Part shown: piece by piece, positions 1-7,643 of the stretch | Layout: every line of letters starts with the position of its first letter | How positions within the stretch are numbered: the stretch's first letter is position 1 | Assembly (NCBI RefSeq): GCF_007750395.1 | Contig: NZ_CP036281.1 | Span: forward strand, 4,983,001-5,047,000 | Reading direction: 5' to 3' | Length of the DNA: 64,000 bases | Origin: Polystyrenella longa | GTDB lineage: Bacteria; Planctomycetota; Planctomycetia; Planctomycetales; Planctomycetaceae | Notes under the pieces: model-generated | The model's input: only the letters and a program-made list of their open reading frames with translations | What the model was told of the DNA's origin: nothing | The model's database searches: none | Translations under genes and position numbers: made by a program

Positions 1-80
1 GCCGGATTCTCGTCTGCGGACGGTCTGGCTCGGCTAGTTAGCTGAAATCGAAGCCGGATACGTGGAAGTGGTGTCGTCAT
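1..80. other. Left-edge non-coding flank
   Basis: This is the leader of the first gene. A GGAAG stretch lies about 11 bases before the ATG and could serve as a weak ribosome binding site. Nothing else is recognisable, and the upstream gene lies outside the window. Confidence 0.4.
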
Positions 81-2162
81 ATGTCTGTATTATTTCGAAT
101 CGTCTATGCATCCAAGTGCAATGGGACTCATCATAAGCTGGCGATGGATGCGCTCCGTTATCTGGATTTGCCCGAGAGTGAGCAGTGGACCCGACTGTTT
201 CTCAAACACGCGGACAGCTACATCGAAGGCTCCAAAGCCCCCGATAAACGGTTTCGTGATTTTCGGAATCATGTCCTGCATGTGGAAGACAACTTCTGGG
301 GTGGCGCCGTAAAAACGGCCAGCCGCTGGTACGATCAAACCGTTGAAGCCATTCAACAAGAGAATTGGAAAGAAGCGGTCTATTCCGCCGGCGTACTCAG
401 CCATTACTACACCGACCCCATCATGCCTTTTCACACCGCTCAAAGCGAAGAAGAGACGCAGATGCATCGTGCGGTCGAATGGTCTCTCTCCAAATCTTAC
501 GACGATCTGTTCGCCCTGTTTGAAGCTGAATATCAATCCGAGATTATACGCCCTCGTTCTCACGCGCAGAGAAATGAATTGGTACAAGACCTCGTTTTAC
601 AAGGCGCGACCCAGTCCAATCGCCACTACCAAAACACGATCGACCATTACAATCTTGATTACGGTGTGCAGGATCCCCCCGCAGGACTGGATGCAGTCTT
701 ACGAGAGACCTACGCCAAGCTCCTCGGTTACGCCGCGATTGGTTTCGCCCGTATTCTGGAAGAACTGTTCCGCGATGCGGCAGTGAAACCACCGGCAGTC
801 TCGTTGACATTGGAGTCGGTCTTTAGCGGACTGGAAATCCCCATTCGCTGGGTCACTCGGAAAGTCGCCGACCGGGAAGAACGATTGAAGATTGAAGCTC
901 TCTACCAGGAATTCGTGCAAACGGGCCGGGTACAGAAACATCTTCCTGAAGATGATCGTCTGGTTCGCCAATGGCATGCCGAAGAAGTTCGCGGAGTCAG
1001 TCTTTCGCAACTCAACCAGGTCGCTCTGGAGCCAATGGGAACAGCACACGGACAGGGTGGGGATTCCGAAAAAACAAACTTCCTGCATCGTGTGCCTCGC
1101 GATTTACGAACAGCCTACGAGCTAAGTCGTGGCAATCGCCCCGGCGTGGTCACCACGATCGAAGTTGTCGGCCCCAAACCTGTATATGACAATCAAACAT
1201 CAGTATCCCCTCGACCGACATTTGACCGGCGCCCGGCGACTCCAGTGGCGACTCCATCTGTGAGCACGCCGTCGATCACACCGACTCCCAAGATCGTCGC
1301 TTCCAGCAAACCCAAGATACGCGTTAAATCGGAACAGCGACCCGAACGGCAGCCAATAGTGTCGACTCCCGAGACAGTCGTTCCTCCCGTTCACACTCAA
1401 ACACAAAAACCGGTCGAAGAAAAATGGATCCCCCGACGGCCAGTTGAGCCGAGACCCGTTGAACTGAATCGAAATGATTCGCGACCGGTAGAATCGAAAC
1501 CCGAACAAACACGTCCCGTCGCATCACGTCTAGAGGTCCCCCAACCATGGATCCAGGAACCTGTCAAACAGGAGCCCGTGAAGCAACAGCATGCAGTCGA
1601 GACGCGTGTAGAGCAAGAACCATTGCCGTTGGATCCTCAAACGGGCATTCCCTCGCGGCCATCTCGCAACCAACAGGAAAGCAAACGCAACACTCCGCAG
1701 ACGATGCCGATTCGCGAGGAACGCTTGAAGTACTATCTTCATCGCAGTGACAACCTTGTCGATGCGCCGTCGATTGGCCCGAAGACAGCGAAGCGGTTTC
1801 AGAAAATGAAGATCAAAACCGTCGATGACTTCCTGAACTGTGATCCGGAGGCTGTTGCCGAACGAATGCAGGTGCGGCACATCACCGCGGATGAAATTCG
1901 TAAATGGCAGGATCAGGCTGAGTTCGTCTGCCGCATTCCCAACTTGCGTGGGCACGACGCCCAAATCCTCGTTGGTTCCGGAATCCACAAGGTCGAGCAT
2001 CTTGAGGGGTGGGAACCCCGAACGCTGCTGGAGTTCGTCGAACCGTTCGTCGAATCACCCGAGGGAGTTCGACTGTTGCGTGGAAGCGGACAACCCGATC
2101 TGGCCGAGGTGACCGACTGGCTCCGCTGGTCGAATTCGGCCCGTACCTTGCGAGCCGCTTGA
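81..2162 (+). CDS. Zinc-dependent phospholipase C-like protein with C-terminal DUF4332 helix-hairpin-helix region
   Basis: Residues 1-235 look like a zinc-dependent phospholipase C/S1-P1 nuclease fold. The spacing H108-x3-D112-x5-H118, followed by H129-x3-E133, reproduces the metal-ligand pattern of Bacillus cereus PLC. Other candidate ligands are H17/H18, D55 and H64/H67. Residues 365-540 form a Pro/Arg/Glu-rich low-complexity linker. Residues 565-690 resemble DUF4332, a helix-hairpin-helix module (the motif DAPSIGPKTAKRF is visible) seen in DNA- or nucleotide-associated proteins. There is no signal peptide, so a cytoplasmic location is likely, unlike secreted PLC. The substrate is unknown. 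The ATG at 81 gives a complete N-terminus for the domain. It is followed by an ECF sigma gene after about 100 bases. The domain calls are fairly sure; phospholipase activity is not. Confidence 0.8.
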   Translation: MSVLFRIVYASKCNGTHHKLAMDALRYLDLPESEQWTRLFLKHADSYIEGSKAPDKRFRDFRNHVLHVEDNFWGGAVKTASRWYDQTVEAIQQENWKEAVYSAGVLSHYYTDPIMPFHTAQSEEETQMHRAVEWSLSKSYDDLFALFEAEYQSEIIRPRSHAQRNELVQDLVLQGATQSNRHYQNTIDHYNLDYGVQDPPAGLDAVLRETYAKLLGYAAIGFARILEELFRDAAVKPPAVSLTLESVFSGLEIPIRWVTRKVADREERLKIEALYQEFVQTGRVQKHLPEDDRLVRQWHAEEVRGVSLSQLNQVALEPMGTAHGQGGDSEKTNFLHRVPRDLRTAYELSRGNRPGVVTTIEVVGPKPVYDNQTSVSPRPTFDRRPATPVATPSVSTPSITPTPKIVASSKPKIRVKSEQRPERQPIVSTPETVVPPVHTQTQKPVEEKWIPRRPVEPRPVELNRNDSRPVESKPEQTRPVASRLEVPQPWIQEPVKQEPVKQQHAVETRVEQEPLPLDPQTGIPSRPSRNQQESKRNTPQTMPIREERLKYYLHRSDNLVDAPSIGPKTAKRFQKMKIKTVDDFLNCDPEAVAERMQVRHITADEIRKWQDQAEFVCRIPNLRGHDAQILVGSGIHKVEHLEGWEPRTLLEFVEPFVESPEGVRLLRGSGQPDLAEVTDWLRWSNSARTLRAA

Positions 2163-2264
2163 TTTGCCACCGCCCGGGAATCATGGTAGAACAGGTTTTG
2201 TAGCATCCGTGCACTTCTCCTCTCTTTGATTCCACCCGTCCGTTCACGCAAGGCATTGACGTCT

Positions 2265-2891
2265 ATGCCCGAATCTTCCTCCGCTCCGTTTCGCGCGCTA
2301 CTGGACCAGGTTCGGCAGGGGGACGCGACTGCCAAGAACCAGCTCTTAGAGCAGTATCGGCCCTATTTGCAAATGCTGGCCCGCAGCCAGTTTGAGACCT
2401 GGATGCAATCGAAGAACGACGCGTCCGACATCGTACAGGAAAGCATGCTGGATGCCTGTCGCGGACTCCAACAGTTTCAGGGGCAATCAGAAGGCGAATG
2501 GCTCGCCTGGCTCAAGCAGATCGTCGCCCATAACCTGCAGGATCAGGTACGTCATTTCAAAGGGGCGGCTAAACGGGACATCAATTTAGAACGGTCCTGG
2601 AACTACTCGCCTAATTGCACCTCCGGCCAGTTCGAACGGGCGCCCGGATCGGACGATCCCCGCCCCAGCCAGATCATGATGCAGTCGGAACAGGAACAAC
2701 AACTGGCGTGGGCCATCAGTCAGTTAAGCGATGACTACCGCGAGGTAATCCGCTTGCGAAACTTGCAGCGTCTTCCCTTCAATGAAGTCGCAGACCAGAT
2801 GAACCGATCGCGCACAGCGACGCAAATGCTTTGGACACGAGCGATGGTCAAACTATCCGAGGCAATGAAAAGTCAAGTCGACGAATTTTAG
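2265..2891 (+). CDS. ECF-type sigma-70 family RNA polymerase sigma factor
   Basis: This is a 208-residue alternative sigma factor. Region 2 lies at about residues 20-95, with the core-binding stretch DASDIVQES and the following aromatic/basic segment. Region 4 lies at about residues 140-200, with a helix-turn-helix around LPFNEVADQMNRSRTATQ. A longer frame opens at a TTG (2226), but the ATG at 2265 begins the family-like N-terminus. The stop lies only 12 bases before the kinase gene, so the two are very probably one operon. Pairing an ECF factor with a membrane Ser/Thr kinase is a known planctomycete arrangement in which phosphorylation is thought to replace an anti-sigma factor. Its target promoters are unknown. 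Confidence 0.9.
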   Translation: MPESSSAPFRALLDQVRQGDATAKNQLLEQYRPYLQMLARSQFETWMQSKNDASDIVQESMLDACRGLQQFQGQSEGEWLAWLKQIVAHNLQDQVRHFKGAAKRDINLERSWNYSPNCTSGQFERAPGSDDPRPSQIMMQSEQEQQLAWAISQLSDDYREVIRLRNLQRLPFNEVADQMNRSRTATQMLWTRAMVKLSEAMKSQVDEF

Positions 2892-2903
2892 GACGGAATA
2901 TTC

Positions 2904-4595
2904 ATGTCGCATTCAAAAAACACGCCGGACGCTAATGACTCTCAAAACGAATTACCCGATTCGTTTTCGCCGGAAGAGAAGAAACTTTTCGAGCTATTGA
3001 ATCAATACGTCGAAGGGCAGCATCAACAGGATACAGACTCTTGCGCCACCTTGATGCACACTCATCCCCGGATGAAGGAACTCTATCGCTGCCTGGATAA
3101 TCTGGATTCGCTCGCGCCCCAATCGCCAGTGGATAGCACTTTCGTTCCTGAAAATGAACCGGTGATTGACAGTCTCACTTCCTCAATGCTGCAGGAATTG
3201 TGGATCGAGAATTACGAACTGTTGGAAGAGATCGGCCGCGGAGGAATGGGCGTTGTTTATAAAGCGATGCAGACCGACCTGCAACGAATCGTCGCCATTA
3301 AGATGATCCGCAGCAGTAGCCTTGCCTCCTCGGAAGAAGTCAAACGGTTTGAGCAGGAAGCCCGCGCCGCCGGCAAATTACAGCACCCCCATATTGTCAA
3401 GATTTTCGAAGCGGGGCACATAGGTGGCCAACCTTACTTTTCGATGGAGTACATCCCGGGCCAGTCTCTATTCCAGGTTTTAAACCGGGGACCGCTAGAC
3501 CCTCGCCGGTCGGTCGAACTGCTTGAAAAAATCAGCCGCGCTGTGGAGCACCTTCATCAACATCAGCTTTTGCATCGAGACTTGAAACCACAAAACATCC
3601 TGATCGACCAAAGCGACAGTCCGTATGTGACGGACTTTGGCTTGGCGAAACTGCTGGAAGATGATTTAGATTTGACGCAAACAGGCTCTGTACTGGGAAC
3701 ACCCGGGTACATGTCGCCCGAACAAGCTTCCCCCAGTACAGGAACTTGCTGTGCCGCGAGCGACGTCTATAGCCTCGGGGCGATTCTGTATCACTGCCTG
3801 ACGGGCCGGGCTCCCTTTTCCGGGCCGAATCCGTTTGAAACATTGATGGCCGTTCTGGAGAGCGAGCCGCTGTTACCTCGTAAACTCAATCCCAGAATTC
3901 CACGCGAGCTGGAAGCGATCTGTTTGAAGTGCCTAGAGAAAAAGCCGGAGAATCGCTTTCAAAGCGCCGAAGAACTGGCCAACGAACTTCAACGTTTCCT
4001 GCAAGGCGAGCCGCTGCAAACAGGGGCGGCAGAATGGGGACACCGCTTCAAGCGGTTTGTGAGACGTGAGCTTCCGCTGGTGGTTCGCCTGTCAGCAATC
4101 GGTATCGCAGCCGCAATCGTGCAGTTGAATTACGTCCTATTCGGGGCGGAAGAAGAATTGCACACTAATGTGATGACGATCTTCAGCCTGTGGGCACTGG
4201 CAGTCTGTGGCTTCCAATGGCTGGTGAATCGCAACCGCATGCCCAACTTCACACGGTACGGCTGGTCGGCAGCCGATGTTCTGTTTCTCACTTGGATGTT
4301 CTCTGTCGTGGAAGGTCCTCTGGGGCCTCTCCCCGCCGCATACGCCCTCTTGATTGTGGCGTCGGGTCTCTTTTTCCAGCTGTCCCTTGTCGGAATTACG
4401 ACTGGATTATCGGTTATCTGTTATGGATTTGTGCTCTGGTTCAATATGGAGATCGAGCAGAACCTCTTTTTCGGCGTGATCTACGAAGCCTTATTATTGA
4501 TCTTTGGCATCCTTACTGGTCACCATGTTCGCCGCATGAATTTACTAAACCAGTATTTTCAACGCAGCTCCGAGCCACCGCTGACGCAAGACTGA
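2904..4595 (+). CDS. Membrane Ser/Thr protein kinase (sigma factor partner)
   Basis: Residues 1-100 form a soluble N-terminal region. Residues 104-370 are a Hanks-type kinase domain with the glycine loop GRGGMGVVY (111-119), K133, the catalytic loop HRDLKPQN (224-231), DFG (244-246), and GTPGYMSPEQ in the activation segment. All key catalytic residues are present. The C-terminal part (about 395-545) holds several hydrophobic segments and is probably polytopic in the inner membrane, without an obvious periplasmic sensor domain. It is cotranscribed with the ECF factor 12 bases upstream, the most likely substrate or partner. The transcript probably ends at the hairpin 4649-4682, shared with the convergent histone-like gene. 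Confidence 0.9.
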   Translation: MSHSKNTPDANDSQNELPDSFSPEEKKLFELLNQYVEGQHQQDTDSCATLMHTHPRMKELYRCLDNLDSLAPQSPVDSTFVPENEPVIDSLTSSMLQELWIENYELLEEIGRGGMGVVYKAMQTDLQRIVAIKMIRSSSLASSEEVKRFEQEARAAGKLQHPHIVKIFEAGHIGGQPYFSMEYIPGQSLFQVLNRGPLDPRRSVELLEKISRAVEHLHQHQLLHRDLKPQNILIDQSDSPYVTDFGLAKLLEDDLDLTQTGSVLGTPGYMSPEQASPSTGTCCAASDVYSLGAILYHCLTGRAPFSGPNPFETLMAVLESEPLLPRKLNPRIPRELEAICLKCLEKKPENRFQSAEELANELQRFLQGEPLQTGAAEWGHRFKRFVRRELPLVVRLSAIGIAAAIVQLNYVLFGAEEELHTNVMTIFSLWALAVCGFQWLVNRNRMPNFTRYGWSAADVLFLTWMFSVVEGPLGPLPAAYALLIVASGLFFQLSLVGITTGLSVICYGFVLWFNMEIEQNLFFGVIYEALLLIFGILTGHHVRRMNLLNQYFQRSSEPPLTQD

Positions 4596-4648
4596 AAACA
4601 GCGGGTTTCAATCAAATCGAAATCGGGCACCGAAACCAACAGCGCATA

Positions 4649-4682
4649 AAAATAACCCGCGTCGAAACGAGCGGGTTATTTT
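4649..4682. terminator. Bidirectional rho-independent terminator
   Basis: The arms AAAATAACCCGC (4649-4660) and GCGGGTTATTTT (4671-4682) are perfectly complementary 12-mers around a 10-base loop that can itself pair TCG with CGA. The flanks give U runs in both directions, so it serves the kinase gene (plus) and the histone-like gene (minus). Confidence 0.9.
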
Positions 4683-4710
4683 ATCTGTTGTTTCATAGGA
4701 GTAACGATCG

Positions 4711-5247
4711 TTACTTCTTGCCGCGAGTGGTTGTTCTCTTGGTAGTAGTTTTGCGAGTGGTCGTCCGTTTGGCAGCGGGTTTGGCGCTGGTACGGGTTTT
4801 GGTCGATTTCGCAGCAGTCGTCCGTTTGGCAGGACTTTTAGTCGTGCTACGAGACGTCGTTTTTTTGGCGGTAGTTGCTTTTGCAGTACCCGTTTTCGCT
4901 TTGGTCGACTTAGCAGCAGTTGTTTTTGCTTTAGTCGGTTTGGCTGTTGAAGTTTTCGCCTTAGTCGATTTGGCGGCTGTTGTCCGTTTTGCAGTTGAAG
5001 CAGAACGAGAAGTCGTCGGCTTTTTAGCGGCCGTTGATTTAGCGGCTCCGGTTTTGGCCTTGGTTGATTTCGCTGCGGTTGATTTGGCCGCGGTGGTACG
5101 AGAAGTAGTTTTCTTGGCGCCACTTTTCGCTGCAGTTGATTTTGCAGACGTTTTTGCTTTAGTCGATTTGGCCGCAGCAGGCGTCGATCGTCGTGATTTA
5201 GTGACTTTCGACTTAGTGGTCGTTTTCGATGTCGTCCGTGTAGCCAT
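4711..5247 (-). CDS. Histone H1-like Lys/Ala/Thr-rich DNA-binding protein
   Basis: This 178-residue protein consists almost entirely of Lys, Ala, Thr, Ser and Arg, with degenerate repeats of the kind AAKSTKAKT throughout and a basic tail ending KRTTTRGKK. It has no hydrophobic core. Such proteins (AlgP/HC1/histone H1 tail-like) bind DNA without sequence specificity and are typical of planctomycete nucleoids. The start is the ATG at 5247 with an AGGAGCC ribosome binding site upstream; an in-frame GTG sits directly before it. The gene has a strong sigma70-like promoter at 5578-5606, which implies a leader of about 325 bases rich in hairpins. It converges on the kinase gene. The repeat-rich coding sequence may vary in length between strains. 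Confidence 0.85.
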   Translation of the reverse strand: MATRTTSKTTTKSKVTKSRRSTPAAAKSTKAKTSAKSTAAKSGAKKTTSRTTAAKSTAAKSTKAKTGAAKSTAAKKPTTSRSASTAKRTTAAKSTKAKTSTAKPTKAKTTAAKSTKAKTGTAKATTAKKTTSRSTTKSPAKRTTAAKSTKTRTSAKPAAKRTTTRKTTTKRTTTRGKK

Positions 5248-5571
5248 CACAGGCTCCTATGATTGACAATTGGAATACCGGAGTGCTGAAGTGAGCTCAA
5301 CTCTGGTATCCCAAAAGAGAAGAGTCACCAAATATCTTTAGCGTTTACACGCATCCATTCTTAAAACGAAAAGAGACCCAGCTCTTTAGAACAGACTCTG
5401 GGTAGAGTCTTCCCAGTAACGGGACAATCCTTCTGGAGGGTTGATCTCGGCCGGCTTCCTGCAGTCAGGAAGTTTTACGATTAAGATCAAAAAGCGGGTC
5501 TTCCATCAGCAAACTGTCTGGACGGAAAATCGTCCGGAAGAGGAGGCCAATCTATGATGTTCAATTAACAC
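5248..5571 (-). promoter_or_regulatory. Long structured 5' leader of the histone-like gene, attenuator-like
   Basis: Read on the minus strand, three segments compete: CTGGG (5416-5412), ACCCAG (5403-5398) and CTGGGT (5381-5376). Pairing 2-3 gives a hairpin followed by CTCTTTTCGTTTT, which looks like a terminator; pairing 1-2 would prevent it. Further hairpins are CTTCCTG/CAGGAAG (5472-5455) and, close to the ribosome binding site, the imperfect 13-bp inverted repeat with arms at 5272-5284 and 5300-5312. The architecture is seen in the sequence; regulation is inferred. Confidence 0.45.
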
Positions 5572-5814
5572 GGCTAACTTATATTCAGTATGAAAAAACG
5601 AGTCAACTGCAACTTGTTTCAAGGCAAGTACTTCTTGTGTCCCACATACATCGGCGATCACCGATATATGTATTAGACTCTATTTACTCGAAAATTCAAG
5701 TTCCTTCCGAGCTGACGATTGACGCATTAGCGGGTCTAACAAAGAATCAACCCTTGTTGTGATTACCCTTATTTTCAAGCTTTTCAGAGAATAGAATCCC
5801 CAAGCGAGTTAGTT
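5251..5814. other. Intergenic region between divergent histone-like and aminotransferase genes
   Basis: It holds the leader and promoter of the histone-like gene on the minus strand. On the plus strand the hairpin CTTCCTG-CAGT-CAGGAAG followed by TTTT (5455-5476) could end a short transcript. A small dyad ATCGG/CCGAT lies at 5650-5665. No convincing promoter or Shine-Dalgarno sequence was found for the aminotransferase. Confidence 0.5.
5578..5606 (-). promoter_or_regulatory. Sigma70-like promoter of the histone-like gene
   Basis: On the minus strand there is TTGACT (-35, 5606-5601), a 17-base spacer, and TATAAG (-10, 5583-5578). Transcription would start near 5571. Confidence 0.6.
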
Positions 5815-7005
5815 ATGCAACTCTCAGACACCGTGAACAAAATCAAACCTTCTGCCACTATTGCTGCTGCCGCGGAGGCTAAAGCGCTGAAAAGCACCGG
5901 AGTGAAGGTCTTCGAATTCACATTGGGAGAGCCCGACTTCGTCACGCCCAAACATATTTGCGAAGCCGCAACCGCCGCCATGCAGGCAGGTCATACTCAC
6001 TACACACCCGTTGCAGGCATTCCCGAACTGCGTCAGGCGATAGTCGACGCGTTCGAACGCGATCATGGCGTCAAATACGCTCCCGAACAGGTCGTCTGCT
6101 CGAACGGCGCGAAACATTCTATTCATAATGTTCTCACCGCCCTCTGTGGACCTGGCGATGAAGTCATTATCCCCACACCTTACTGGGTCAGCTATTCCGA
6201 TCTGGTCGAAATCGCCGGAGCGACACCAGTTCTGGTCGACACCACCGAAGATAGCGGATTTTGCTTATCTGCAGAGCAATTTGAAGCAGCCATCACCGAC
6301 AAAACCAAACTGTTGATGCTGAACAACCCCTGCAACCCAACCGGTGCCGCTTACCCCATCGAGCAGCTCGAAGCGATCGCCAAAGTCGCTGTGAAACATC
6401 AGATCCCCGTCCTGTCCGACGAGATCTATGAAAAACTGATCTACGAGGGCTACTCGTTCCGTAGCTTCGCCAGCTTTGGTGACGACGTTAAAGACCTGAC
6501 GATTGTCGTCAACGGTGTCAGTAAAGCTTACGCAATGACAGGCTGGCGAATGGGCTGGACCTTAGCCCCACTCGACGTTAGCAAAGCGATGAGCAAATTA
6601 CAGTCTCAAGAGACCTCCTGCCCCAGTAGCATCACCCAATACGCAACTGTTGCGGCGTTGAACGGCCCACAGGATTGTGTCACCGACATGCTGCGTGAGT
6701 TTTCCAAACGACGAGAGTACGTACTTGGTCGCTTGCGAGCTTTGCCGGATGTCACCTTCGCCGAACCAGGCGGAGCCTTCTACGCGTTCTTTAATGTGAG
6801 TGCCTATTTTGGCAAAACACTGGGTGGCGGAGCTGTCGTTAACAACGCAACTGAATTTTGTTCTGCTCTGTTGAAAGAAGGACCAGTCGCCCTCGTCACT
6901 GGCGATGCATTCGGAGCCGAAGGATATGTACGGCTCTCGTTCGCAACAAACATGGAGACGATTTCCGGCGGACTGGATCGATTGGAAGCTTTCCTGAAAG
7001 GGTAA
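5815..7005 (+). CDS. aspC: Class I pyridoxal-phosphate aminotransferase (aspartate aminotransferase type)
   Basis: This 396-residue fold-type I aminotransferase has the usual length for AspC of the I-gamma type. It shows NPCNPTGA (substrate/PLP contact), SDEIYEKL (the Asp that pairs with the pyridine nitrogen and the Tyr), and SKAYAMTGWR with the Schiff-base lysine K237. It probably transfers amino groups between aspartate or a related amino acid and 2-oxoglutarate in the cytoplasm. Arg residues near the C-terminus (EGYVRLSFA) fit carboxylate binding. No good ribosome binding site precedes the ATG. The small Cys-rich gene follows 49 bases later and may be cotranscribed. The substrate is inferred from the family; prephenate or other amino acids are possible. 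Confidence 0.85.
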   Translation: MQLSDTVNKIKPSATIAAAAEAKALKSTGVKVFEFTLGEPDFVTPKHICEAATAAMQAGHTHYTPVAGIPELRQAIVDAFERDHGVKYAPEQVVCSNGAKHSIHNVLTALCGPGDEVIIPTPYWVSYSDLVEIAGATPVLVDTTEDSGFCLSAEQFEAAITDKTKLLMLNNPCNPTGAAYPIEQLEAIAKVAVKHQIPVLSDEIYEKLIYEGYSFRSFASFGDDVKDLTIVVNGVSKAYAMTGWRMGWTLAPLDVSKAMSKLQSQETSCPSSITQYATVAALNGPQDCVTDMLREFSKRREYVLGRLRALPDVTFAEPGGAFYAFFNVSAYFGKTLGGGAVVNNATEFCSALLKEGPVALVTGDAFGAEGYVRLSFATNMETISGGLDRLEAFLKG

Positions 7006-7054
7006 ACCGGGTCTCCGGCTATTTCACTTTCGGGATCAAATTCGATTCACTAAA

Positions 7055-7333
7055 ATGATCGTGGAACAAAACCCGGAGGCAACATTGGCCCTTCGGAAGG
7101 AATCTTCGATTGGGAATGGATTCATGAACCCGTCCGCTGGTCAGTCTGGAAAAACTCCGGAGGGGCGCCCATTTCTGGGTGTCCATTTACGCTGCTGTAA
7201 TCAATATGTGCGTATCTACCTGAACCAGCAAGGCAACGCGTATTCCGGCTGGTGTCCACGATGTTCGACACCAGTGCGGGTAAATGTCGTCAATGAGGGT
7301 GGCTCCAGCTCCAAATTCTTCTCCGCAGACTGA
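7055..7333 (+). CDS. Small cysteine-rich (zinc ribbon-like) conserved hypothetical protein
   Basis: The protein has up to 92 residues. C47, C48, C67 and C70 form a CC-x18-CPRC pattern that looks like a small metal-binding ribbon, with alternating hydrophobic residues between the pairs that suit beta strands. The first 23 residues are poorly conserved in style; an ATG at 7124 would give a 69-residue version beginning MNPSAGQ. I recognise the general GRPFLGVH...WCPRC pattern as common in planctomycetes but know no function. It lies just downstream of the aminotransferase. Confidence 0.7.
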   Translation: MIVEQNPEATLALRKESSIGNGFMNPSAGQSGKTPEGRPFLGVHLRCCNQYVRIYLNQQGNAYSGWCPRCSTPVRVNVVNEGGSSSKFFSAD

Positions 7334-7643
7334 AATTAGCCTCCATTTGCTTTATCACTGCTGATACCGGGAAATCTGAGGGAACTCTGTAACTTGCAGT
7401 TTCCGTCAGTTGTTCCTTAATGGCATCCCGGGTCTAATAGTAAAAGAATCGCACCACCTGAAAGCAAAAGAGCAGGTGTGGAAGTCGGTCTCGCGGACGC
7501 GCAAGCTGTCTCACTGACAGGAAGTGGAGCGTCAGAAGGGGATATTTCTGTACGGACACAGTCTCCCCTCCCCATTTAGTGGTTCCGTTTTTTATTAACA
7601 CACTTTTCCGACCGACATTTTTAGTTGGCTGATTCCAAAATCT
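7334..7643. other. Intergenic region before the MMPL transporter
   Basis: About 310 bases. A CACCTG/CAGGTG inverted repeat (7455-7460, 7473-7478) is the only structure noted. There is no clear promoter or ORF. Confidence 0.4.

Noticed and set aside
4190-5266. 358-codon plus-strand frame with Leu/Val/Ala/Asp repeats
   Set aside because: It is the antisense of the histone-like gene and of the kinase 3' end; its repeats mirror the Lys/Ala codons, and it has no ribosome binding site.
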